In this document: piece after piece, positions 1 to 7,321 of the stretch
Position numbering within the stretch: the stretch's first letter is position 1
Layout: each line of letters begins with the position of its first letter
Assembly: GCA_004357005.1 (NCBI GenBank)
Contig: SMWH01000047.1
Span: 1 to 7,887 of the forward strand
Direction: 5' to 3'
Origin: Gammaproteobacteria bacterium
Lineage (GTDB): Bacteria; Pseudomonadota; Gammaproteobacteria; SMWH01
Length of the DNA: 7,887 nt
Notes under the pieces: model-generated
What the model saw: only the letters and a program-made list of their open reading frames with translations
The model's database searches: none
Told to the model about the DNA's origin: nothing
Made by a program: the position numbers and the translations under genes

Positions 1-2448
1 GTCCTGCTGCAGGATTTTACGGGTGTACCGGCGCTCGTTGATCTGGCCGCCATGCGCGATGCCATGGGCGCGCTGGGTGGCGATCCATCAAAGATCAACC
101 CGATGCTCCCGTCCGAACTGGTAATCGACCACTCGGTACAGGTAGATGTGTACGGCAACGCTGGTGCCGCGGATCTGAACGCCCGCATCGAATTTGACCG
201 CAACAAGGAGCGCTACAGTTTCCTGCGCTGGGGACAGCAGGCCTTTGACAATTTCAAGGTCGTGCCGCCGAACACGGGGATCGTGCACCAGGTCAACCTG
301 GAGTACCTGGCACGCGTGGTATTCGGAGAGATGCACGACGGTGTGTTGACGGCGTACCCGGATACGCTGGTGGGGACCGATTCTCACACCACGATGATCA
401 ACGGCCTGGGTATTTTGGGCTGGGGCGTAGGTGGAATCGAGGCCGAAGCCGCCATGCTGGGGCAACCCATCAGCATGCTGATTCCCCAGGTGGTCGGTTT
501 CAAACTGGGCGGCAAACTCTCCGAGGGGACGACGGCGACAGATCTGGTGCTCACCGTCACCCAGATGTTGCGCGCCAGAGGCGTGGTCGGGAAGTTCGTT
601 GACTTCTTTGGTGACGGGCTGGCCGATCTTCCGCTGGCCGACCGGGCCACGATCGCCAACATGGCGCCTGAATACGGCGCTACCTGCGGCATGTTTCCCA
701 TCGATGATGAAACCCTGCGTTATCTGGAGTTGTCCGGGCGCGACGAAAACCAGATCGCGCTGGTCGAGGCCTATGCAAAAGCACAGGGGCTGTTCCGTGA
801 AGACGGTCAGCCGGAAGCGGAGTACACGGATGTGCTCGAACTGGATCTCGGGTCCGTGCAGCCGAGTCTTGCGGGGCCCAAACGCCCCCAGGATCGCGTG
901 CTCCTGCGCAACGCAGTCACCGATTTTTCGAAGCACCTTGCGGACATGACCCAGGGCCGTTCGGGCGGTGGTTCCGCAATGGTCGGCAATGGTGGGGGCT
1001 ACGAACTTCATGACGGGGCCGTCGTGATAGCCGCCATTACCAGTTGCACCAACACATCAAATCCCACGGTGATGATGGCGGCCGGGTTGCTGGCGCGCAA
1101 CGCTGTCAACAAGGGACTGCGCGTACACCCCTGGGTGAAAACCTCGCTTGCACCGGGTTCCAGGGTGGTAACGGATTACCTGCACAAGGCCGAACTCATG
1201 GATGATCTGGAGGGACTGGGTTTCTACCTGGTGGGCTATGGTTGTACGACCTGTATCGGCAACTCGGGCCCTCTTCCCGATCACATTTCGGCGGCCGTCA
1301 GCGAAGGCAACCTGGTGGTTTGCTCGGTGTTGTCGGGGAACCGGAATTTCGAGGGCCGCATTCACCAGGACGTCACGATGAACTACCTGGCTTCACCACC
1401 CCTGGTAGTCGCCTATGCCCTGGCCGGGAACATGAATGTTGACTTGGTCAATGAGTCCCTGGGTAATGACAAGGAAGGCGATCCGGTCTATCTCCGTGAC
1501 CTCTGGCCGTCTTCGATAGAAATACAAGAGTTAATCGCCGCGACCATCGGCCCCGACATGTTCAAAGCCCGGTATGCACACGTATTTACCGGCGATGCCA
1601 ACTGGGCATCCATCAAGGTACCCAAGGGCAAGACCTTTGCCTGGCAGAAGGATTCCACTTATATCCGGAACCCGCCCTATTTCAAGGGCATGTCACTGGA
1701 CGTGCAACCGGTTCAGGACATCAAGGGCGCACGGTGCCTGGCATTGTTGGGTGACAGCATCACGACCGACCATATCTCGCCTGCAGGCGCTTTCAGACCG
1801 GATACGCCGGCTGGACAGTATCTCGTTGAACACGATGTGAGCCCTGGAGAGTTCAACAGCTACGGATCCCGCCGGGGTAACCACGAAGTGATGATGCGAG
1901 GTACTTTTGCCAATATCCGGCTTCGCAATCTTGTGGCGCCGGGAACCGAAGGCGGCTGGACGACCCACTTCCCCAGCGGTGATGTGATGTCGATCTACGA
2001 AGCCGCCATGCGCTACCAGGACGAAGAGGTGCCGCTGGTGGTGCTGGCGGGAACGGAATACGGAACCGGGTCTTCCCGTGACTGGGCGGCCAAGGGAAGC
2101 CTCCTGCTCGGCGTGCGTGCGGTCATTGCCAGCAGCTACGAACGCATCCACCGTTCCAACCTCATCGGTATGGGTGTTCTGCCGTTGCAATTCATGAAGG
2201 GAGACAACGCGGAGTCCCTGGGGTTGACCGGTCACGAAATCTTCAGCATCACCGGGCTGGACGAAGGCAATGCCGAAACCGTGGATGTCCACGCCGCGGC
2301 ACAGGACGGTTCGGAAACGCTTTTCAAAGCCGAGGTCCGGCTGGATACCCCCAAGGAAATCGAGTACTACCGCAACGGCGGGATTCTCCACTATGTGCTG
2401 CGGCTCCTGGCCCGGAAACCCGGGGACGCTCCATCGCAAGCCGCTTGA
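1..2448 (+). CDS. acnA: Aconitate hydratase A (aconitase), 5' truncated by window edge
   Basis: This enzyme interconverts citrate and isocitrate through cis-aconitate in the cytoplasmic TCA and glyoxylate cycles, using a [4Fe-4S] cluster. The frame is open from base 1, and the 17 codons before the first ATG (base 52) already read as aconitase (VLLQDFTGVPALVDLAA), so the true start lies upstream. The window holds 815 residues. Visible motifs are GTDSHTT (residues 125-131), the first cluster cysteine in TSCTNTSNP (Cys349), and the other two in GYGCTTCIGNSG (Cys415 and Cys418). The spacing of 66 and 3 residues equals that of E. coli AcnA Cys435/501/504, so about 86 residues are missing and the full protein would be near 900. 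The C-terminal swivel domain follows, with GDSITTDHISPAG (from about residue 582), SYGSRRGNHEVM, and the substrate-binding GTGSSRDWAAKG around residues 688-699. No frameshift or lost key residue is seen. It belongs to the AcnA/IRP1 type, not AcnB, judging by domain order. Confidence 0.97.
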   Translation, partial: VLLQDFTGVPALVDLAAMRDAMGALGGDPSKINPMLPSELVIDHSVQVDVYGNAGAADLNARIEFDRNKERYSFLRWGQQAFDNFKVVPPNTGIVHQVNLEYLARVVFGEMHDGVLTAYPDTLVGTDSHTTMINGLGILGWGVGGIEAEAAMLGQPISMLIPQVVGFKLGGKLSEGTTATDLVLTVTQMLRARGVVGKFVDFFGDGLADLPLADRATIANMAPEYGATCGMFPIDDETLRYLELSGRDENQIALVEAYAKAQGLFREDGQPEAEYTDVLELDLGSVQPSLAGPKRPQDRVLLRNAVTDFSKHLADMTQGRSGGGSAMVGNGGGYELHDGAVVIAAITSCTNTSNPTVMMAAGLLARNAVNKGLRVHPWVKTSLAPGSRVVTDYLHKAELMDDLEGLGFYLVGYGCTTCIGNSGPLPDHISAAVSEGNLVVCSVLSGNRNFEGRIHQDVTMNYLASPPLVVAYALAGNMNVDLVNESLGNDKEGDPVYLRDLWPSSIEIQELIAATIGPDMFKARYAHVFTGDANWASIKVPKGKTFAWQKDSTYIRNPPYFKGMSLDVQPVQDIKGARCLALLGDSITTDHISPAGAFRPDTPAGQYLVEHDVSPGEFNSYGSRRGNHEVMMRGTFANIRLRNLVAPGTEGGWTTHFPSGDVMSIYEAAMRYQDEEVPLVVLAGTEYGTGSSRDWAAKGSLLLGVRAVIASSYERIHRSNLIGMGVLPLQFMKGDNAESLGLTGHEIFSITGLDEGNAETVDVHAAAQDGSETLFKAEVRLDTPKEIEYYRNGGILHYVLRLLARKPGDAPSQAA

Positions 2449-2467
2449 GATGTCGGCGAGGGTGTCG

Positions 2468-2507
2468 CCCGGGCAACTCGGGTTATCGGCCACCGTTGTT
2501 GCCCCGG
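2468..2507. repeat. Inverted repeat (possible hairpin) 3' of acnA
   Basis: The arms CCCGGGCAAC (2468-2477) and GTTGCCCCGG (2498-2507) pair at nine of ten positions, with one C-C mismatch, around a 20-base loop. It starts 20 bases after the acnA stop. No T tract follows, so it is not a standard Rho-independent terminator. It could be an mRNA 3'-end stabilising structure, a processing site or chance in GC-rich DNA. Function is unproven. Confidence 0.4.
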
Positions 2508-2529
2508 CCGCCCGGACAAGAAATCCCGT

Positions 2530-2543
2530 CAGCCGCCCGGCTG
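2530..2543. repeat. Short palindrome in the acnA / c-di-GMP gene gap
   Basis: CAGCCG (2530-2535) and CGGCTG (2538-2543) form a perfect inverted repeat separated by two bases. As RNA it could fold with a five-pair stem and a four-base loop. It lies about 95 bases before the start of the GGDEF-EAL gene, a position compatible with an operator for that gene or with part of the acnA 3' end. No T tract follows. A match this short can arise by chance in GC-rich DNA. Confidence 0.3.
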
Positions 2544-2623
2544 TCCGCCCACAAGCGCCATCCGGCGGCGTTTTGCACGGAATGGCGCCGATCTGCGTGC
2601 TAGGATTCCCTGAAGACCGGCGC

Positions 2624-2640
2624 AAGGCCCCTACAACGTG
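2624..2640 (+). promoter_or_regulatory. Weak ribosome binding site and GTG start of the GGDEF-EAL gene
   Basis: AAGG (2624-2627) sits 10 bases before the GTG at 2638, but 16 bases before the ATG at 2644, so spacing favours the GTG. An in-frame TGA at 2611-2613 rules out any start further upstream. The core is only four bases, so initiation may be weak. The ATG two codons later is the only other start that keeps the first PAS-like domain. Confidence 0.35.
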
Positions 2641-5451
2641 GATATGCGGGAGACACAGCACCTGAAGCTGCCGGGTGGCGACAGCGCCTACCCCGGTGGC
2701 GACCTTTTGCTGATATTCACCGTCGCACCCGATGGGCGCCCCGAACGTTGTATCCAGGCCAACAACGAGGCCTGCCAGGTGCTGGGGTTCAGCCGGACCA
2801 TTCTCTTCGGGCTCGACCCCAACGGCCTGTTTGCCGAACCCCTCCCTCAGAGACATGGCGACGTCGATGCGTGGTTTCCGATCAAGCTGCGTAACGCCGC
2901 TGGCTCCCGCATCGAGCTGAGCGCGCAGGTCTTTCAACTGCGAACAGGCAGCGAGCGCCTGATGGTCCTGTCCTGTCGTGATCTCGCCAGCGGTCAACAT
3001 ACGGCGCAGCGACAACGGACGCAGCTCGCAGCCATGGAAGCATCGCAGGACGGTATTGCGATTCTCAACGATCGTTTCGAGTGCGTGTACTCCAACGAAG
3101 CGTTGGTGAAACTTTACGGCTATCCGGCCCGCCATGCACTACTCAACAAACCATGGCAGGATTTTTGCCCCGAAAATGACTGGCAACACCTGCGCCGGAC
3201 CGTGTATCCGGCGGTGCGCAAGTCCGGACATTGGCATGGCGAGATCAACGGTCGGCGCAACGATGGCACGGTATTCCCCCAGGAGATATCCCTGACCGCC
3301 CTTGACGATGACAGCGTCGTTTGCATAGTTCGCGACATCACGGAGCGCAGAGAAGCAGAAATGGCGCTGAAACGCGCTGAAGCTGAGTACCACTCCATTT
3401 TCGAAAACGCGCTCGAAGGCATCTTCCGCGTTACTCCCGAGGGCCAGATCATCAGCGCCAACCGCGCCATGGCTCAGATTCTCGGTTATTCGTCGCCGAA
3501 AGAACTCAAAGACAAGGTCCAGGATGTGGGGACAGATATCTACCTGGACCGGAACGAGCGCCTGCGTCAGATCAAGGAACTGGAAAAACGTGGTTCACAC
3601 CAGGAGATCGAGTTCTGGCTGCGCCGCCGCGACGATACGCCCATATGGGTAACAGTCAACGAACGGGTCGTCCGCGACGACGATGGCAATATCCTCTATT
3701 TCGAAGGATCACTCCAGGATATTACCGCCCGGCGGGAAGCTGACGACGCGCTCCACGCATCCGAGGAGAAATTCCGTACTCTCGTGGAACACAGTCAAGA
3801 TGGCGTGTTCATTCAGCAGGACGGACGCTACGTCTACGTCAATCGTGCACTGGCCAGCATGCTCGGTTACCAGGAAGAAGACCTCATTGGCGTGCCCTTT
3901 CTGGATACGGTCTGTCCCGAGGACCGGCGACTCGAAGAAGGGCGCATGCAGCGCAAGACGGACGGCAACCCCCTGTCCAACCAGCACGAAGTACGCATGC
4001 TGCACAAGGACGGCCAAACCGTTTTGTGTTCGGTCAACGCCGGTCTCATGGACTACGAAGGCGGCATGGCCATCACCGGAACTGTTCGCGACATTACCGA
4101 ACAGAAGCGTGCTGAAGAACAACTTCTTTATGATGCCTATCATGACAATCTGACCGCCCTTCCCAACCGTGCGGTTTTCGTGGACCGTCTGCAGCAGGCG
4201 ATGCGACGTTCCTCCCGCCGACCCGATCCATCCTTTGCGGTGCTGTTCGTCGATCTGGACAGTTTCAAGCTGGTCAACGACAGTTTTGGCCATGAACTGG
4301 GTGATCGCCTTCTCGTGGAGATCGCCCGCCGATTCAGCGACTCCCTGCGAGGCGGCGACACCGTCGCGCGTCACGGCGGTGACGAGTTCACGATTCTGCT
4401 CGAAGACATCAGCGGCATCGAAGATGCTATCAATGCCGCCAAACGTATTCGTGCGGACCTTCACACGCCGTTTCGCGTCGGCGAACACACGATTTTTGCC
4501 AGCGCCAGCACTGGTATCGTCATCGGCAACAACCAGTACAAGAAACCGGAAGAGTTGCTGCGCGATGCGGATACGGCCATGTACCGCGCCAAGTCCCAGG
4601 GCAAGGGCGGCTATGTGGTGTTCGACAAGCACATGCACGCCCACGCCAAGGCCCGGCTCGCGCTGGAGACCGATTTGCGCCTGGCAGTGGAACGCAAGGA
4701 ATTTCGGCTCTATTACCAGCCGGTCGTAAAACTCTCCGATCGCCAGGTCGTGGGTTTCGAGGCGCTGCTTCGCTGGCAGCACCCGGCGCGTGGCATTCTC
4801 AGCCCGTCACAGTTCCTCAAGGTGGCGGAAGAAATCGGCCTCGCGATGCCCATAGGCTGGTGGGTACTCGAAAGCGCCAGCCGTCAGATGCAGACCTGGC
4901 ATGACACCATTCCCCAGACGCGGCATATCACCCTGAGCGTGAACATCGCCAACCGGCAGTTTGCACAGCCCGATCTGGCAACACGGATAAAAAACATTCT
5001 CGACGTGACCGGATTCCCCACACAATTGCTTCACCTCGAGATCACGGAAAACGTATTCGTGGAGAACCCGGAGGTGGCCCGGGAAACTTTCAAGCAACTC
5101 AAAGCGCTGGGCGTGGATCTGCAGGTGGATGATTTCGGTACGGGCTATTCATCCCTGAGTACGCTCCGTAATTTCCCCATCGACACCCTCAAGATCGACA
5201 AATCGTTTGTGCGGGACATTCAGGATGACGCCAGCAATCTGGCGATCATCCGGACGATTACGGACCTGGCCGCCGTCATGAACATGAAGGTGATCGCAGA
5301 AGGCGTCGAGAGCGTATCCCAGGCGACGATCCTCAAGAATCTTGGCTGCGCCTACGCCCAGGGCTTTTATTTCGCACGGCCACTGGAACCTCGCGCGGTC
5401 ACGCTGCTCCTGCAGCGCAAGTTCGGCGAGCGGGCCGTCAGCGCCGGCTGA
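2638..5451 (+). CDS. Multi-PAS GGDEF-EAL protein (c-di-GMP diguanylate cyclase / phosphodiesterase)
   Basis: This 937-residue protein should make and/or break the second messenger c-di-GMP in response to a signal sensed by its PAS domains. No transmembrane segment or signal peptide is visible, so it is probably cytoplasmic. Domains in order: a divergent PAS-like region (about 22-115, with IQANNEACQVLGFSR), then three clearer PAS domains with PAC ends at about 127-237 (VRDITERREA), 248-367 (LQDITARREA) and 374-492 (VRDITEQKRA). The GGDEF domain covers about 495-665, with metal-site residues in FVDLDSFKLVNDSFGH, an intact GGDEF (580-584), and an RxxD inhibitory site (RGGD, 571-574) exactly five residues before it. 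The EAL domain covers about 675-925, with EAL (708-710), Asn769, Glu801, DDFGTG (831-836), Lys855, Glu888 and Gln908. Both halves therefore look catalytically competent; which one dominates cannot be read from sequence. PAS ligands (haem, flavin or other) are not evident. The gene starts 189 bp after acnA on the same strand and its 3' end overlaps the convergent neighbour by 14 bp. Confidence 0.95.
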   Translation: MDMRETQHLKLPGGDSAYPGGDLLLIFTVAPDGRPERCIQANNEACQVLGFSRTILFGLDPNGLFAEPLPQRHGDVDAWFPIKLRNAAGSRIELSAQVFQLRTGSERLMVLSCRDLASGQHTAQRQRTQLAAMEASQDGIAILNDRFECVYSNEALVKLYGYPARHALLNKPWQDFCPENDWQHLRRTVYPAVRKSGHWHGEINGRRNDGTVFPQEISLTALDDDSVVCIVRDITERREAEMALKRAEAEYHSIFENALEGIFRVTPEGQIISANRAMAQILGYSSPKELKDKVQDVGTDIYLDRNERLRQIKELEKRGSHQEIEFWLRRRDDTPIWVTVNERVVRDDDGNILYFEGSLQDITARREADDALHASEEKFRTLVEHSQDGVFIQQDGRYVYVNRALASMLGYQEEDLIGVPFLDTVCPEDRRLEEGRMQRKTDGNPLSNQHEVRMLHKDGQTVLCSVNAGLMDYEGGMAITGTVRDITEQKRAEEQLLYDAYHDNLTALPNRAVFVDRLQQAMRRSSRRPDPSFAVLFVDLDSFKLVNDSFGHELGDRLLVEIARRFSDSLRGGDTVARHGGDEFTILLEDISGIEDAINAAKRIRADLHTPFRVGEHTIFASASTGIVIGNNQYKKPEELLRDADTAMYRAKSQGKGGYVVFDKHMHAHAKARLALETDLRLAVERKEFRLYYQPVVKLSDRQVVGFEALLRWQHPARGILSPSQFLKVAEEIGLAMPIGWWVLESASRQMQTWHDTIPQTRHITLSVNIANRQFAQPDLATRIKNILDVTGFPTQLLHLEITENVFVENPEVARETFKQLKALGVDLQVDDFGTGYSSLSTLRNFPIDTLKIDKSFVRDIQDDASNLAIIRTITDLAAVMNMKVIAEGVESVSQATILKNLGCAYAQGFYFARPLEPRAVTLLLQRKFGERAVSAG

Positions 5452-7321
5452 CCACCAATTCCTGGTCCACCGCCACGTCGGTCAGTATCTGGATTTCGCC
5501 ATCCGGCCAGTAAACCCGGACTTCCTCAACGCTTTCCAGATCCCCGAGGCCAAAACTGACCGGCAACTCCACCTGCGCCAGGTAGCTGCGTGAGGGCATC
5601 ACCAGGCGTCTTTGATGGTTACCGCCGCTGACGATTTCCACCCGGGCCCCGATCGCTTCGGGGTTGGGGGCCACTCCTTCGAGACGGACACGCAACCAAT
5701 GGTTACCCAGCCGCTGCTCATTGCGCAGCAACAGGGGCGCCCTGCCCGTCTGGGTAATAATCACATCCAGATCGCCATCCCCGTCAATATCCGCGTAACT
5801 CGCGGCTCTTCCGACGATGGGGGTCCCGAGGTCACCGGTGTCGCCCGGCGCCACAAAGACGAACATCCGCGGGCATCCATCGCCGCAGTTCCAGAACAAC
5901 TGGGTCGGCTGCTCGTAATGCTGGCTCGGTTGCACCACGTTGATCTCATCCTCGACATGACCGTTGGCCTGGAGCATGTCCAACCTGCCATCCAGGTCAT
6001 AGTCGAAGAAAAACAACCCGAAACTCAGCGCCTGCCGGCTGGCTGGTCCCACGCCGGAAACGATCGCTTCATCCGTAAACACATCCAGGCCATCCTGAAC
6101 CACGTAGAACGAGGTCATTTCATTGGCAAAGTTGCCCACCGCCACCGCCAGGTCATCGCTGTTGTCGTAGTACGCCACATCGATCCCCATCGCGCCCGTG
6201 GAGCGACCCGTGTTGTCAAAGGCCATCCCGGTAATGGCCCCAATTTCCTCAAAGGTCCCATCACGCCTGTTGCGGAACAGGAAGTTCTGAACAGTATCGT
6301 TGGCCACAGCCAGATCCATCCAGCCATCGCCGTCAAAATCAAAGGGCATGACGCCCAGCGACTTGCCGGCGGGTCTGCCAGTGGCCGCATTGCTTACCTG
6401 GATTCCGCTCTCAGCGGATACATCGCTGAATCGCCCGTCGCCCTCATTGCGATACAGATAGGACCACGTGCCTGCATAGTTGGTCGGTGGCCCGTATGCC
6501 CGGCCGATCCCGGTCAACTGGTAGTTGACCTCCAGATCGATGTCCCTCGACCACTCCACGTAGTTGCAAACGAACAGATCCAGATCGCCATCGTTGTCAT
6601 AGTCAAAAAAGGCGGCGCTGCTGCCCCAGGCGTCGTCTGCCCCCGCCAAACCCGCGAGCGAGGTCACATCTTCGAAACGACCTTCCCCCAGATTTCGGAA
6701 CAGATGGTTCGGCCCCACGCCGGTCACAAACACGTCCGTCAGGCCGTCCGCGTCAAAATCCCCCACCGCCGCACCCATTCCGTACACATCGGCGTCCAGC
6801 CCGGACCCCTCCGTGACGTCGCGAAAACTGCCGTCACCGTTATTCGCGTACAGGCGGATGGAGGGGCCTCCATCGGCGTTTTGTCGCCACGGCCAATCGC
6901 CCGAATCGACCAGCAAAAGATCCTGGTCACCGTCGTTGTCATAGTCAAAGAAAGCGACTCCACCACCCATGGTCTCCGGCAACAATCGGTCCCCGTACGC
7001 GCCGTTGGCGTGCACAAAACCCACCCCTGCCGCCGCGGTGATCTCCGTGAAGGTGACGGTCGGGGGCGCCAGCGCCACCGATTCCACCGTGGGTTGAGCT
7101 TCCACCAGCTCGGCCTCCTCGACGGCTATGCGCTCCTGTGGCCGGTTGAGCCACAACACGATGCCGATCCCAATAGCTACGATAATGGCGATGACGATCA
7201 GCGAGTACTTCAGCGCCTGGCCGATGATCGTATCGTCTTCCGGGACCTCTTCTTCGAAATCCTCCACCCGTTGTTCCGGCCCGCTCGGAAAGAACTCATT
7301 CTTTTCGTCAGATCTGTTCAT
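5438..7321 (-). CDS. Membrane-anchored FG-GAP/VCBS repeat protein with C-terminal ASPIC/UnbV domain (CRTAC1-like)
   Basis: The start is the ATG at 7321-7319, giving 627 residues. The frame extends nine codons further upstream, but the ATG overlaps the stop of the preceding gene as ATGA, the usual sign of a coupled operon start. The protein has an acidic N-terminal tail (residues 1-36, 12 Asp/Glu against 3 Lys/Arg) and one hydrophobic segment (about 39-58) that should act as an uncleaved anchor. A short linker then leads to a long repeat region. Asp-rich calcium-type loops sit at about 126 (DYDNDGDQDLLL), 188 (DFDADGLTDVFV), 240 (DYDNDGDLDLFV), 328 (DFDGDGWMDLAV), 440 (DYDLDGRLDML) and 511 (DIDGDGDLDVII), with a degenerate one near 381-393. 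These are FG-GAP/VCBS repeats, known to build calcium-binding beta-propellers outside the cytoplasm. Residues about 555-625 match the ASPIC/UnbV domain (IGARVEI, SFGLGDLESVEEVRVYWPDG). The specific role is unknown; adhesion, protein-protein contact or scaffolding at the cell surface are the reasonable options. Confidence 0.93.
   Translation of the reverse strand: MNRSDEKNEFFPSGPEQRVEDFEEEVPEDDTIIGQALKYSLIVIAIIVAIGIGIVLWLNRPQERIAVEEAELVEAQPTVESVALAPPTVTFTEITAAAGVGFVHANGAYGDRLLPETMGGGVAFFDYDNDGDQDLLLVDSGDWPWRQNADGGPSIRLYANNGDGSFRDVTEGSGLDADVYGMGAAVGDFDADGLTDVFVTGVGPNHLFRNLGEGRFEDVTSLAGLAGADDAWGSSAAFFDYDNDGDLDLFVCNYVEWSRDIDLEVNYQLTGIGRAYGPPTNYAGTWSYLYRNEGDGRFSDVSAESGIQVSNAATGRPAGKSLGVMPFDFDGDGWMDLAVANDTVQNFLFRNRRDGTFEEIGAITGMAFDNTGRSTGAMGIDVAYYDNSDDLAVAVGNFANEMTSFYVVQDGLDVFTDEAIVSGVGPASRQALSFGLFFFDYDLDGRLDMLQANGHVEDEINVVQPSQHYEQPTQLFWNCGDGCPRMFVFVAPGDTGDLGTPIVGRAASYADIDGDGDLDVIITQTGRAPLLLRNEQRLGNHWLRVRLEGVAPNPEAIGARVEIVSGGNHQRRLVMPSRSYLAQVELPVSFGLGDLESVEEVRVYWPDGEIQILTDVAVDQELVVSRR
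7318..7321 (-). promoter_or_regulatory. ATGA stop-start overlap between the TPR and ASPIC/UnbV genes
   Basis: On the minus strand the TGA stop of the TPR gene (7320-7318) shares bases with the ATG of the ASPIC/UnbV gene (7321-7319). Upstream there is only a G-rich stretch about 20 bases away and no well-placed Shine-Dalgarno core. Translation of the second gene therefore probably depends on ribosomes finishing the first, which implies co-expression. Confidence 0.65.

Noticed and set aside
2555..2574. Possible terminator: CGCC-ATCC-GGCG followed by GCGTTTT.
   Set aside because: The stem is only four base pairs and the T run is four bases, separated from the stem by three others; too weak to call.
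2598..2606. Possible extended -10 promoter element TGCTAGGAT before the GGDEF-EAL gene.
   Set aside because: It matches only four of six bases of the -10 consensus and has no acceptable -35 at 16-18 bases; the TTGCAC at 2573 is 22 bases away.
1693..3135. A 480-codon open frame on the minus strand spanning the acnA 3' end and the GGDEF-EAL 5' end.
   Set aside because: It is opposite two well-supported genes that share the same frame, shows no domain, and is explained by GC-rich codon use that keeps the reverse frame open.
3709..4782. A 357-codon open frame on the minus strand within the GGDEF-EAL gene.
   Set aside because: It is entirely antisense to PAS and GGDEF coding sequence with intact motifs and has no features of its own.
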